From NCBI GenBank assembly GCA_045659265.1, contig JAZOWO010000087.1, positions 1 to 11,059 on the forward strand: a DNA stretch of 11,059 nt, written 5' to 3'. Positions 1-5,968 of this stretch are shown here, piece by piece. Made by a program: the position numbers and the translations under genes. How positions within the stretch are numbered: position 1 is the first letter of the stretch; each line of letters begins with the position of its first letter. Source of the DNA: UMGS1649 sp045659265. GTDB lineage: Bacteria > Bacillota > Clostridia > TANB77 > CAG-465. The notes beneath the pieces were generated by a model, which worked only from the letters and a program-made list of their open reading frames with translations, had not been told where the DNA came from and searched no databases.

Positions 1-390
1 ATTGATAAGACTATATTCTTTACATGCCCTATTAAACAACTCTTCTGATGTATATATTCTATATTTTATTTCCTCTTCTTCTTTTTTATCAACCGCTAAT
101 ATATAATCTGCAAGTTTTTCTAATGTAGTAGCAACATTTGATTCAGAATATTGAGACCTATCTTTACCTATTACTATGTTAATTTTTCCATACTTTCTCT
201 CTTGGTCATATACTTCATCAAAATATTCATGATAAAATTCTACACCGTCAACCATATACATTTCTAGTACTTGATTTAAAAAATCTATTCTTTCTTCACA
301 GGTATCTAAGTTATAATTAAACTTAAAAAAATCGAATATACTTTTTCCATTTATTTTACCGTAAAAATGATTATTATTATCTAAATACAT
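1..390 (-). CDS. Hypothetical protein, C-terminus cut by window edge
   Basis: An open frame of 130 codons runs leftward from an ATG at 388-390 and is still open at base 1, so the gene is partial. The start is supported by an AAGGGGTG SD just upstream. It lies 17 bases downstream of the 69-aa gene on the same strand, so the two are probably co-transcribed. The visible part begins MYLDNNNHFYGKINGKS and is acidic, rich in Glu, Asp, Tyr and Asn, and appears soluble (no membrane segment or signal peptide). A KKEEEE run lies near the visible end. I recognise no family or catalytic motif, so no function is offered. Confidence 0.72.
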   Translation of the reverse strand, partial: MYLDNNNHFYGKINGKSIFDFFKFNYNLDTCEERIDFLNQVLEMYMVDGVEFYHEYFDEVYDQERKYGKINIVIGKDRSQYSESNVATTLEKLADYILAVDKKEEEEIKYRIYTSEELFNRACKEYSLIN

Positions 391-407
391 TTCGCACCCC
401 TTATTAA

Positions 408-617
408 TTATTCATTTGAAACTCTTTTATATCTAAAAATTCTTTCCATCCAATCTTGCTTTTCCGTTTCTTCTATTAGCCATTCATCTATTAAATCTAA
501 GATTTCATTCTCCAACATATCTTCTATAAACCATTCATCTAATATTTCTAAAAGTTCGTATCTTAATGCATCTTCTTCGATTTTATTTAGTTCTTCTTTT
601 AAATTAATTTCCTTCAT
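408..617 (-). CDS. Small acidic hypothetical protein (69 aa)
   Basis: Complete short gene preceded by an AAGGGGG SD ending about 7 bases before the ATG. The protein is dominated by Glu, Asp, Leu and Ile and is probably almost entirely helical. Two near-copies of a short pattern, LDEWFIED and IDEWLIEE, suggest an internal duplication of about 17 residues. It could be a small DNA-mimic-like or partner-binding protein, but nothing in the sequence proves this. It is the first gene downstream of the repeat array at 737-864 and is followed closely by the partial gene at the left edge, so transcription leaving the repeat region would express both. Confidence 0.7.
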   Translation of the reverse strand: MKEINLKEELNKIEEDALRYELLEILDEWFIEDMLENEILDLIDEWLIEETEKQDWMERIFRYKRVSNE

Positions 618-641
618 TGTTATGCCCCCTTTTATTTATTC

Positions 642-668
642 GAGGATTTCTCCTCATACCATATTATA
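642..668 (-). promoter_or_regulatory. Putative promoter -10 and small leader hairpin for the 69-aa gene
   Basis: On the minus strand a perfect TATAAT lies at 668-663, about 45 bases upstream of the ATG at 617. The -35 is poor (GGAACA-like at about an 18-base spacing). The short leader contains a 5-bp hairpin (GAGGA 642-646 with TCCTC 651-655, 4-base loop), and the SD follows it. The A-tract region just upstream (about 690-712) may act as an UP-like or bent element. Confidence 0.4.
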
Positions 669-736
669 TGCAATTAATTCTTCATTTGTTCCTTTTTTTT
701 ACTTTTTTTTGAAAGCTAGTGTTTTCAATGCCTGGT

Positions 737-820
737 ACGATTTTAGGGTTGTACTTTGCACGATTTTAGGGTTGTACTTTACATGATTTTAGGGTTGTAT
801 TTTACACGATTTTAGGGTTG
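737..820. repeat. Iteron-like array: 23-bp direct repeats, about 3.6 copies
   Basis: Tandem head-to-tail copies begin at 737, 760, 783 and 806, each 23 bp long. The fourth breaks off after 15 bases. The conserved core is GATTTTAGGGTTGTA, with only single-base changes between copies. Head-to-tail 19-23 bp repeats next to a winged-helix Rep-like gene are the hallmark of iterons, the binding sites of theta-replication initiators that also limit copy number. The period is about two DNA turns, so copies would lie on one helix face. The array lies downstream of the putative initiator (955-1614, minus) and upstream of the 69-aa gene. It could instead be an operator or partition site. Confidence 0.85.
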
Positions 821-822
821 TT

Positions 823-864
823 ATAGATACTAATATATAGATACTAATATATAGATACTAAAAG
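823..864. repeat. 14-bp tandem repeat ATAGATACTAATAT, three copies
   Basis: Copies start at 823, 837 and 851. The first two are identical and the third matches for 12 bases before diverging. The block abuts the end of the 23-bp array. Its A+T-only stretches would melt easily, as expected of a DNA-unwinding element beside iterons. The unwinding role is inference; the repeat itself is plain. Confidence 0.8.
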
Positions 865-877
865 AATTATACTAAAA

Positions 878-904
878 CGGCGAGAGTTGAAATCAACTCT
901 CTCC
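878..904 (-). terminator. Probable terminator of the Rep-like gene
   Basis: A perfect 9-bp inverted repeat (GAGAGTTGA 882-890 with TCAACTCTC 893-901) lies about 55 bases downstream of the stop at 955, read on the minus strand. Flanking CGG and CCG can extend the stem with small bulges. On the minus strand the stem is followed by TTTTAGT, a short U-run, so termination of the Rep-like transcript before the repeat arrays is likely but may be leaky. Confidence 0.5.
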
Positions 905-954
905 GAGTAAATTTTCTTTGAAATTTTCTTTTTTTAAAAAACCTTAAAACCTTT

Positions 955-1614
955 TTATTTTTTTTGTTTTTGTGATGGTCTATTAGTCCACTCTTCATAA
1001 GTTGTTAGTTCTAACATTAGAAATTGAGAATTGATAATTCTACCTTCTACTTCTCTTTTTTCATATGCATATTGTTTTTTTATTAGGTATAAATCTGTTA
1101 GCGCATCTATAATATCTGTTATCAACTGTAGATTTTTTTCATGTGACGTTAATCCTATCAGGCTTAATAGGTGTTCCCTTGTTATTTTTCTTTTTCCTTT
1201 TGCTAGTAAATATTTTAATACACAATATGTTTTTATCATGTTGCTATTTGATACATTTATTAGAGTTCTTAATATATCATCTTCTATTAATACATAATAT
1301 TTTCCTTCTAACGATTTATTGCATATTAGATAAACTATTTCATTATTGAATACTTTTCTTTGTAAGACATAATTGTCTAGGTCTTCTAATTTTTTAATAT
1401 TTCTTTTTATTGTATTTATTTTTCTATTTGATAAATCTTCTAATTCCATTTTGTGTTCATCTAATGTTGATTCATATAAATATTTCCATACGTTGTCCTC
1501 ACTGTATTTACTATATAAATTAGCTATTCCATAGTATAGATAATTCATTTGTTTATTATCTATTACTCCTTTTTCTGTATTCATTGCGGTTTTTAATATT
1601 TTTTTATCACTCAT
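955..1614 (-). CDS. Putative plasmid replication initiator, double winged-helix (219 aa)
   Basis: The start ATG at 1614 is supported by an AGGAGGA SD 7 bases upstream. The protein reads as two winged-helix units. The N-terminal unit is about residues 20-100, with a recognition-like helix around RKINTIKRNIKKLEDLD and a hairpin wing ending NEIVYLI. The second is about 105-205: YYVLIEDDILRTL, then a helical segment NMIKTYCVLKYLL, then ITREHLLSLIGL as helix-turn-helix, then a wing. This tandem layout and length are usual for Rep-type initiators of iteron plasmids and phage O-like proteins. The iteron-like array and AT repeat are within 220 bases of its 3' end, which supports the role. No catalytic residues are expected. 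It could instead be a regulator. The initiator call is inference from fold pattern and context. Confidence 0.6.
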   Translation of the reverse strand: MSDKKILKTAMNTEKGVIDNKQMNYLYYGIANLYSKYSEDNVWKYLYESTLDEHKMELEDLSNRKINTIKRNIKKLEDLDNYVLQRKVFNNEIVYLICNKSLEGKYYVLIEDDILRTLINVSNSNMIKTYCVLKYLLAKGKRKITREHLLSLIGLTSHEKNLQLITDIIDALTDLYLIKKQYAYEKREVEGRIINSQFLMLELTTYEEWTNRPSQKQKK

Positions 1615-1636
1615 TTTTTTTCCTCCTATTTTTATT

Positions 1637-1682
1637 GGGTAGTATTAAAACCACCCCTTCTACCCTTAATATATGAGGTAGA
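1637..1682. promoter_or_regulatory. Possible operator: three alternating GGTAG/CTACC half-sites
   Basis: GGGTAG (1637-1642), CTACCC (1660-1665) and GGTAGA (1677-1682) alternate in orientation just upstream of the Rep-like gene, giving two overlapping inverted repeats. The spacing suits a dimeric or multimeric DNA-binding protein covering the Rep promoter. The complement of the middle site (ACCCTTAA) loosely resembles the complement of the iteron core (ACCCTAAA). Inverted half-iterons used for Rep autoregulation are known in iteron plasmids. No good -35/-10 pair for the minus-strand gene could be fixed here. Confidence 0.4.
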
Positions 1683-1690
1683 TTTTTCAA

Positions 1691-1716
1691 TTGTTACGTT
1701 TTGTTTTTAATATAAT
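1691..1716 (+). promoter_or_regulatory. Putative promoter of the long plus-strand operon
   Basis: A perfect -10 box TATAAT lies at 1711-1716. The best -35-like hexamer, TTGTTA (1691-1696), is only 14 bases away, shorter than the usual 16-18. The promoter may therefore need an activator or use another -35. It would give a leader of about 175 bases before the FtsK-like gene. Confidence 0.4.
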
Positions 1717-1764
1717 ATGCACATTTAAGAAGGTTATTCATATATTATAGAGAAGTCTATTTTT

Positions 1765-1882
1765 TGGAGATAGGGTTCTCTCCAGATAGCCAAAATCCTT
1801 GCGAAATACCATTCTAAGACGTCGCAGATACCTTTTTGAATAAAGTATCAATGAGATAGAAATAAGGTATTTCCTACTTTAT
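1765..1882 (+). promoter_or_regulatory. Structured leader with competing helices (attenuator-like or oriT-like)
   Basis: Several complementary segments are visible upstream of the FtsK-like gene. TGGAGA (1765-1770) pairs with TCTCCA (1779-1784). TGCGA (1800-1804) pairs with TCGCA (1822-1826). GAAATACC (1803-1810) pairs with GGTATTTC (1866-1873). ATACCTT (1828-1834) pairs with AAGGTAT (1864-1870). ATAAAGTA (1840-1847) pairs with TACTTTAT (1875-1882), directly before the SD. The third and fourth pairings share a strand and exclude each other, as in riboswitches or attenuators. I recognise no known riboswitch consensus. The same dyads could instead mark a transfer origin. Confidence 0.4.
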
Positions 1883-1897
1883 AGAGGGGTGATTTGT

Positions 1898-3121
1898 ATG
1901 AATAACAAGTTAATTTATAGTGGATTAGGAATTGCTACATTATATAATATAAACAACATTATAGTCCCATCCGTTATATTAAATCCAATTGTAGGCATTA
2001 GTATCATTGGGTGCGGTAGTTTATATGGTATCTATAGAATAGCAAGTAAAGATAGAAGAGAACATAATCGAATAATAAAAGATGAAAGAGAAAGATGGAA
2101 TGATTTTTGGAAAGGAACGGGAGTTAAAAATAAAATAGATGAAATTCCACAATTGATAAATATATGGGAGACCGATAATGGAAAAATATATTCATTTATC
2201 AATCCAATCGGTACATCAAGCAAAGATTATGAAAGTAGAGAAATAGCCATAAAAGAATTTTGTGGATGTAATAGGGTAAATTTTGAAGTTAAAGAAAATT
2301 TTTTAAATATAAAAACAATAGAAACCAATCTACCTAATTTTGTACCATTTGTATTACCAAAAAGAGAATCAGATGAATTGATAATAGATTTAGGAATTAA
2401 TGAAGAGGGGAAAATGGTTAGGATTAATTTTAGCAAGGTTCATAGCTGGTTGTTTGCAGGTGCTACAGGTTCGGGAAAATCAGTTTGTATCCATAACATT
2501 CTAACACAACTGTATTGTAATTATTCTGATAATACAGAATTTTATATTTGCGATATGAAGAAAACTGAATTGAATAATTATAGGAATTTAAAGAATACAG
2601 TTGAATATGTAGATGAAGTAGATAAAGTAGAAGAAATTATAGATAAATTATTAGAAATTACCGACGAAAGGCATCAATTATTTATAGAGAATAATGTTAA
2701 GAATTTGCAACAGTACAATAATAAAGTAAGAAAAAATAAACGCCTACCTAACATCGTCCTATGTATAGAAGAATGTGTAAGAATAGTTTCTAATAAGCAA
2801 TTACAAAATAAACTTGCAGAATTAGGCTTTATAGCAAGGTCAGCAGGGATTATTTTAATAATGACTATTCAGAGAGCAACAAAAAATTTATTTTCGCCCG
2901 ATATCAAGGCATCATTATTGGGTAAGATAGGATTTAAAACCGTTAATAGAATTAATAGTCAAGTGATAATGGATGATACAAGATTATTTGAAATAAAAGA
3001 AAGAGGAGAATGTGTAGTAAGCTGTGATGATATTTCGGTTGGAGAGACAAATGTTAAAGTAATGTATTTAAAGGAAGATAAAATAGATACAATATTAATG
3101 AAACATTGTGAATATAAGTAG
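1898..3121 (+). CDS. FtsK/SpoIIIE-type DNA translocase (putative conjugation coupling ATPase), 407 aa
   Basis: The ATG at 1898 is preferred over an upstream in-frame GTG at 1889, because the GTG lies inside the AGAGGGGTGA SD. Residues about 20-47 are hydrophobic and form one or two membrane segments. The cytoplasmic motor follows: Walker A GATGSGKS (188-195), ICDMKKTELNNY (217-228, equivalent to the FtsK DPKRVEL segment), Walker B IVLCIEE (286-292) and a TIQRA sensor motif (about 323-327). The protein is far shorter than chromosomal FtsK, and no C-terminal gamma winged helix remains after the motor. This matches coupling-type FtsK-like proteins of Gram-positive mobile elements (the TcpA, Tn916 Orf21 and ICEBs1 ConQ class), which pump plasmid DNA through the membrane. 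It leads the operon. No VirB4/VirB6 partners are in the window. ATPase class is confident; the transfer role is inferred. Confidence 0.9.
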   Translation: MNNKLIYSGLGIATLYNINNIIVPSVILNPIVGISIIGCGSLYGIYRIASKDRREHNRIIKDERERWNDFWKGTGVKNKIDEIPQLINIWETDNGKIYSFINPIGTSSKDYESREIAIKEFCGCNRVNFEVKENFLNIKTIETNLPNFVPFVLPKRESDELIIDLGINEEGKMVRINFSKVHSWLFAGATGSGKSVCIHNILTQLYCNYSDNTEFYICDMKKTELNNYRNLKNTVEYVDEVDKVEEIIDKLLEITDERHQLFIENNVKNLQQYNNKVRKNKRLPNIVLCIEECVRIVSNKQLQNKLAELGFIARSAGIILIMTIQRATKNLFSPDIKASLLGKIGFKTVNRINSQVIMDDTRLFEIKERGECVVSCDDISVGETNVKVMYLKEDKIDTILMKHCEYK

Positions 3122-3136
3122 ATAAAATTTTATCTA
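3119..3136. repeat. Perfect 18-bp palindrome at the end of the translocase gene
   Basis: The last base pairs of the stop codon and the next 15 bases form TAGATAAAATTTTATCTA, a perfect A+T-rich palindrome. It has no GC clamp and the downstream sequence is not a clear U-run, so it is a poor terminator. It may instead slow RNA decay or partly separate expression of the motor from the genes behind it. A weak TATAAT at 3172-3177 without a good -35 follows. Confidence 0.4.
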
Positions 3137-3205
3137 CTTTATTGTATCAAATAGATAATTAATTACATATATATAATATATAAAATAAATAAAGGAGGAA
3201 ATAAA

Positions 3206-3745
3206 ATGAATAAAGATAAAATAATATCTGCAACAATAGTAACAATTGCTACAACAATGATTATAGGATACCATGCATACGAAGTGTATCATAGAATAAG
3301 AGATAATTATATAGAGGAAGAAAATAAAAAACAAATAGAAATAGTTATAGAAGAAGAGAAAAATGACACTATTGAAATACCATTAGAAACAAAAGAGGAA
3401 GAAACTATAGAAGAGGAAATGAGTTTAGAAGAATCCGTTGCTTATTCTATAGCAAATGATAAAGATTTTGTAAATAAATATAATAGAATGGTTGCATTAT
3501 ATAATGATTGTAATGATTTATTAATGCATAAAAGTAAAAGTTATATGTCAGAAAAGCACGGTGAGCTAAAAGATATGAAAGTTGAGGAAACAATTGAAGA
3601 ATTAAATTCTATGGAACTTGCATCAAGTCCCGCTTTAGATAAATTAAGAAGTGATATGAAAATGAATTTAAAATTTTCTTATGGGGATGATGATGTTTTT
3701 GAATTAATGCAAATAATAAATAAACAATTAGGAAATAACTGGTAA
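3206..3745 (+). CDS. Membrane-anchored acidic stalk protein, unknown function (179 aa)
   Basis: Start supported by a full AAAGGAGG SD with 7-base spacing. Residues about 6-24 (IISATIVTIATTMIIGYHA) form a single membrane segment after a short positive N-terminus. A charged stalk (about 30-80) very rich in Glu and Lys, with repeated IEEE and EEET patterns, follows, and then a helical C-terminal domain (about 85-179) with alternating charges. The likely topology is a membrane-tethered rod with a terminal domain. I recognise no family. It lies between the DNA translocase and a DUF4230-like membrane protein, so it may be a scaffold part of the same membrane complex; that is inference only. Confidence 0.8.
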   Translation: MNKDKIISATIVTIATTMIIGYHAYEVYHRIRDNYIEEENKKQIEIVIEEEKNDTIEIPLETKEEETIEEEMSLEESVAYSIANDKDFVNKYNRMVALYNDCNDLLMHKSKSYMSEKHGELKDMKVEETIEELNSMELASSPALDKLRSDMKMNLKFSYGDDDVFELMQIINKQLGNNW

Positions 3746-3790
3746 CATAAATTGTTATAAAATCATATAATAGAGTAAGGAGGTGAGATA

Positions 3791-3862
3791 GTGACTTTTC
3801 AAAAAACTATTAACCGCCTAGATGAAGTCATAGAAAATAGGAGTGAACAAAATGAAAACTAA
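3791..3862 (+). CDS. Possible 23-aa leader peptide, overlapping the next gene
   Basis: A very strong SD (AAGGAGGTGA, 3777-3786) is followed by GTG at 3791 and an open frame of 23 codons ending TAA at 3862. The frame contains the SD of the next gene and overlaps its first 11 bases. This arrangement suggests translational coupling, with a short leader carrying ribosomes to the 79-aa gene. The peptide (MTFQKTINRLDEVIENRSE...) looks like a single amphipathic helix. It could be a genuine microprotein, or only a coupling device. Confidence 0.5.
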   Translation: MTFQKTINRLDEVIENRSEQNEN

Positions 3863-4091
3863 GAAATATCCTTATCCTAATCTAATGTTTGTAAATAAAT
3901 TCACTTATGATAAATTAGAAGCATTTGCATCTGAAATAGATTTAATAAAATTGCATTTAGATTTGAGATGTTTAAGGGATTTTAAAATAGTTGTGGTTGA
4001 TGGAATAGAAAATGACGAAGTTTACTTTTATGTAAATAGATTTAAAGGAGGAGAAATAGTTTCTTATAATTTCAAAGACTTATTGAGATAA
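3852..4091 (+). CDS. Hypothetical protein (79 aa)
   Basis: The ATG at 3852 sits 8 bases after an AGGAG SD (3839-3843). The in-frame GTG at 3843 overlaps that SD and is less likely to be the start. The protein is small, appears soluble, and has a basic N-terminus (MKTKKYPYPNLMF) followed by alternating helical and strand-like stretches (FKIVVVDGIENDEVYFYVNRF). No known motif is recognised. It is translationally linked to the 23-aa ORF in front and followed after 20 bases by the DUF4230-like gene. Confidence 0.75.
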   Translation: MKTKKYPYPNLMFVNKFTYDKLEAFASEIDLIKLHLDLRCLRDFKIVVVDGIENDEVYFYVNRFKGGEIVSYNFKDLLR

Positions 4092-4111
4092 ATAATTAAG
4101 GAGGATTACAA

Positions 4112-4810
4112 GTGCATTTAAAGAAGATTCCAACAGAATTAAGAGACAAGATAATAGCGGTTGTAGTTGCATTTGTATTATGTTTAGGTGCCATAATTGG
4201 TAATCAAATGCAGAAAAAAAGAATAACAGATTTAGAGAATAAGCTACAACTGAAATATCAGCTAGAAGACCAAAGGACATATGGATACACGGAAAGTTCG
4301 ATTTCTGAAAAAACAATTGTAGGAGAATTTAATAGATTACAAGATTATGCAATATTAAAAAATTATAAAATAACAATGACACATACTTATCATTATGATA
4401 AAAATGGTGTTTTAGGCATTCATAAAAGAGGAAGATTAAGTGGAAGTGCTACTTGCGTTTATGATATAGACGTTAGATTAAGCGAAGCTAAAGTAGTTAG
4501 GGATAAAGGTGTTTTTATAATAACCTTGAAAAAACCTTTTCTAAATCAAGAAAGTGTTCATATGGAACAAAATACATTATTAATAAATCATGATAGGACA
4601 AACATGAATATCTTTTGTGGAGATAGAGAAGGTTCAGAGATAATGATGTATTTTATGAATAGCTTTAACACAAGTGCAATTGATAAGTTAAAAGATTATT
4701 ATGAAACAGATTACCAGCAAGAAAAATTAAGAGCAATTGCAAAACAAGAAGTAGGTAATCTATTAAAAAGCTTAGGAGTGAATAATTATAAAATTATAAT
4801 AGAAAAATAG
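4112..4810 (+). CDS. DUF4230-like membrane-anchored protein (232 aa)
   Basis: The start is GTG with an AAGGAGG SD (4098-4104) and 7-base spacing; no better ATG exists. Residues about 12-33 are a membrane segment, followed by a short coiled-coil-like stretch (ITDLENKLQLKYQLED). The outer domain holds the pattern GRLSGSATCVYDIDVRLSEA...DKGVFIITLKKPF, which matches what I know of DUF4230 proteins: an N-terminal anchor, then a strand-rich domain with a small-residue GTA/GSA motif, aromatic residues and an I-x-L-x-x-P turn. A helical tail (about 188-232) ends in a basic strand. DUF4230 proteins are common in clostridia but have no settled function. Placement beside the translocase and a wall amidase hints at an envelope complex. 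Confidence 0.7.
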   Translation: MHLKKIPTELRDKIIAVVVAFVLCLGAIIGNQMQKKRITDLENKLQLKYQLEDQRTYGYTESSISEKTIVGEFNRLQDYAILKNYKITMTHTYHYDKNGVLGIHKRGRLSGSATCVYDIDVRLSEAKVVRDKGVFIITLKKPFLNQESVHMEQNTLLINHDRTNMNIFCGDREGSEIMMYFMNSFNTSAIDKLKDYYETDYQQEKLRAIAKQEVGNLLKSLGVNNYKIIIEK

Positions 4811-4821
4811 GGGGAATAACA

Positions 4822-4983
4822 ATGTACACATTAAGAATATTTAAATTAGATGGAGAATTTATAGAATTAAAATCAAATAATTTAAAAGGTCTTAAAAGAA
4901 CAGCAATTTCTTACAATAGAGAAGGTGCTTCGGTTGAAATAATAAAAGAAGTCACAGTCTATAGAAATGTGCAAATGAAATAA
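4822..4983 (+). CDS. Hypothetical protein (53 aa)
   Basis: A short gene with an AGGGGG SD (4809-4814) that overlaps the stop of the DUF4230-like gene, and an ATG at 4822, so translation is probably coupled. The product (MYTLRIFKLDGEFIELKSNN...) is basic and predicted to be strand-rich, like a compact beta-sheet domain. No family is recognised. It is followed after 18 bases by the amidase-like gene and belongs to the same transcript. Confidence 0.75.
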   Translation: MYTLRIFKLDGEFIELKSNNLKGLKRTAISYNREGASVEIIKEVTVYRNVQMK

Positions 4984-5001
4984 AAGTAGGTGGGGAGAGT
5001 A

Positions 5002-5733
5002 ATGAATAAAAATATTAAAAAGGCACTTGTAATAGGAGGAAATGCAATAATAATATCTAGTATGTTGGGGTCGCCTATTGATTCCAATGTATTAGATGCA
5101 GCAAATATAAATAATGAAGTAGACATAGTAATAAGAGCAGGAGAATATCCTGATAAATGCGGAAAAAGATTAGTAGGAATAGATGAAAATTTTAATATCA
5201 ATTGTCCTATAAGGTATGATAAAGAAACAGGTTATCATGTTCAAGAGTATGATTTAAATTATTTGGTATCTCTTAGGATAGTTGAATATTTAAAAGAAAA
5301 AGGTGTTAATGTAGTTCTGCAAGAGACAAAAGATAGAACCGAAGATTTGAATTCGGCAGGTAGAAAAGCTAAAAAACTATCTCCTAAAATATATTTCTCG
5401 GTTCATCATAATAGTTATGACAAAAATAGCACAGGGCTTTTCTTCATGACCAATGTAGGAGATTCTCAATCCGCTAAATATGCTAAGAATATGTCAAATG
5501 CAATGACCGATAATCCTATGTTAATACCTATTATGGAGAATAGGACTAATGTTAATAATTATATAGGAGAAATGAATCAAAGAGCAGGTAAGGTCAACAT
5601 TTTAGGCGAATTTGGGTTCGCCTTAAGCAATCCAGATGAAGCGAAAAAATGTGCCGATGAAAAACAATTAGATTATATTGCAGAAAAGATAGGAAATGAA
5701 TTAATAAAAATATTAAAAGAAATAAATAATTAA
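5002..5733 (+). CDS. Secreted N-acetylmuramoyl-L-alanine amidase-like protein (Amidase_3 type), 243 aa
   Basis: ATG 5002 is chosen over an in-frame GTG at 4990 because an AGGTGGGGAG SD lies between them. Residues 1-35 look like a modest signal peptide (MNKNIKKALVIGGNAIIISS). The rest follows the Amidase_3 fold. The opening strand is DIVIRAGEYP (41-50). A glutamate at residue 82 (VQEYDLN) is the likely second zinc ligand, SVHHNS (133-138) carries the third ligand H135, and LGEFGFALSN (201-210) holds the catalytic Glu203. The usual GH at the end of the first strand is GE (E48), so the first zinc-binding His is missing; the protein may be inactive, or may bind zinc with Glu. Active relatives cut the bond between the glycan strand and the stem peptide. 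A wall hydrolase beside a DNA translocase is typical of conjugation operons. Confidence 0.85.
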   Translation: MNKNIKKALVIGGNAIIISSMLGSPIDSNVLDAANINNEVDIVIRAGEYPDKCGKRLVGIDENFNINCPIRYDKETGYHVQEYDLNYLVSLRIVEYLKEKGVNVVLQETKDRTEDLNSAGRKAKKLSPKIYFSVHHNSYDKNSTGLFFMTNVGDSQSAKYAKNMSNAMTDNPMLIPIMENRTNVNNYIGEMNQRAGKVNILGEFGFALSNPDEAKKCADEKQLDYIAEKIGNELIKILKEINN

Positions 5734-5786
5734 TGTAACAAATAAACAATTAATTCCATACAATATAGTATAGGAGGCGAGGAAAA

Positions 5787-5963
5787 ATAAAAATTACTTA
5801 CACTCCTTATGAAGTAGCTTTTATATTTTACTACAAAAGAATGTTAGAGCCGCACTTGAATTTAGTAATCTTTTTAGAATCATTAGAAGAAGAAAGTGGA
5901 GAAGAGATAGATTTAACTCAAGTTTGTAGAGAATTAGATAAATTAATTAAAAAGGGAGAATGA
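5787..5963 (+). CDS. Small ORF with non-standard AUA start, or pseudogene (58 aa)
   Basis: A strong AGGAGG SD (5772-5777) is followed nine bases later by ATA, not ATG, and by 58 open codons ending TGA at 5963. No ATG, GTG or TTG occurs in frame between the preceding stop (5766) and this point; the first in-frame ATG is 18 codons in, with no SD. The protein (KITYTPYEVAFIFYYKRMLEPHLN...) has a hydrophobic-aromatic start and an acidic helical end, and looks like a genuine coding sequence. Either AUA starts translation weakly, as AUU does for infC, or the start has mutated from ATG. Its stop overlaps an ATG of the next gene in ATGA style. Confidence 0.55.
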   Translation: MKITYTPYEVAFIFYYKRMLEPHLNLVIFLESLEEESGEEIDLTQVCRELDKLIKKGE

Positions 5964-5968
5964 TATAT

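Noticed and set aside
741..820. TTAGGG strings resembling eukaryotic telomere repeats
   Set aside because: The real unit is 23 bp and the hexamer occurs once per unit; nothing else suggests telomeres or a linear end.
1031..1349. Plus-strand open frames opposite the Rep-like gene
   Set aside because: Hydrophobic translations of the AT-rich antisense strand with no SD; the minus-strand gene explains the region.
3142..3177. Internal promoter before the 179-aa gene
   Set aside because: TATAAT is present, but the TTGTAT candidate is 24 bases away and no better -35 exists; too weak to list as a promoter.
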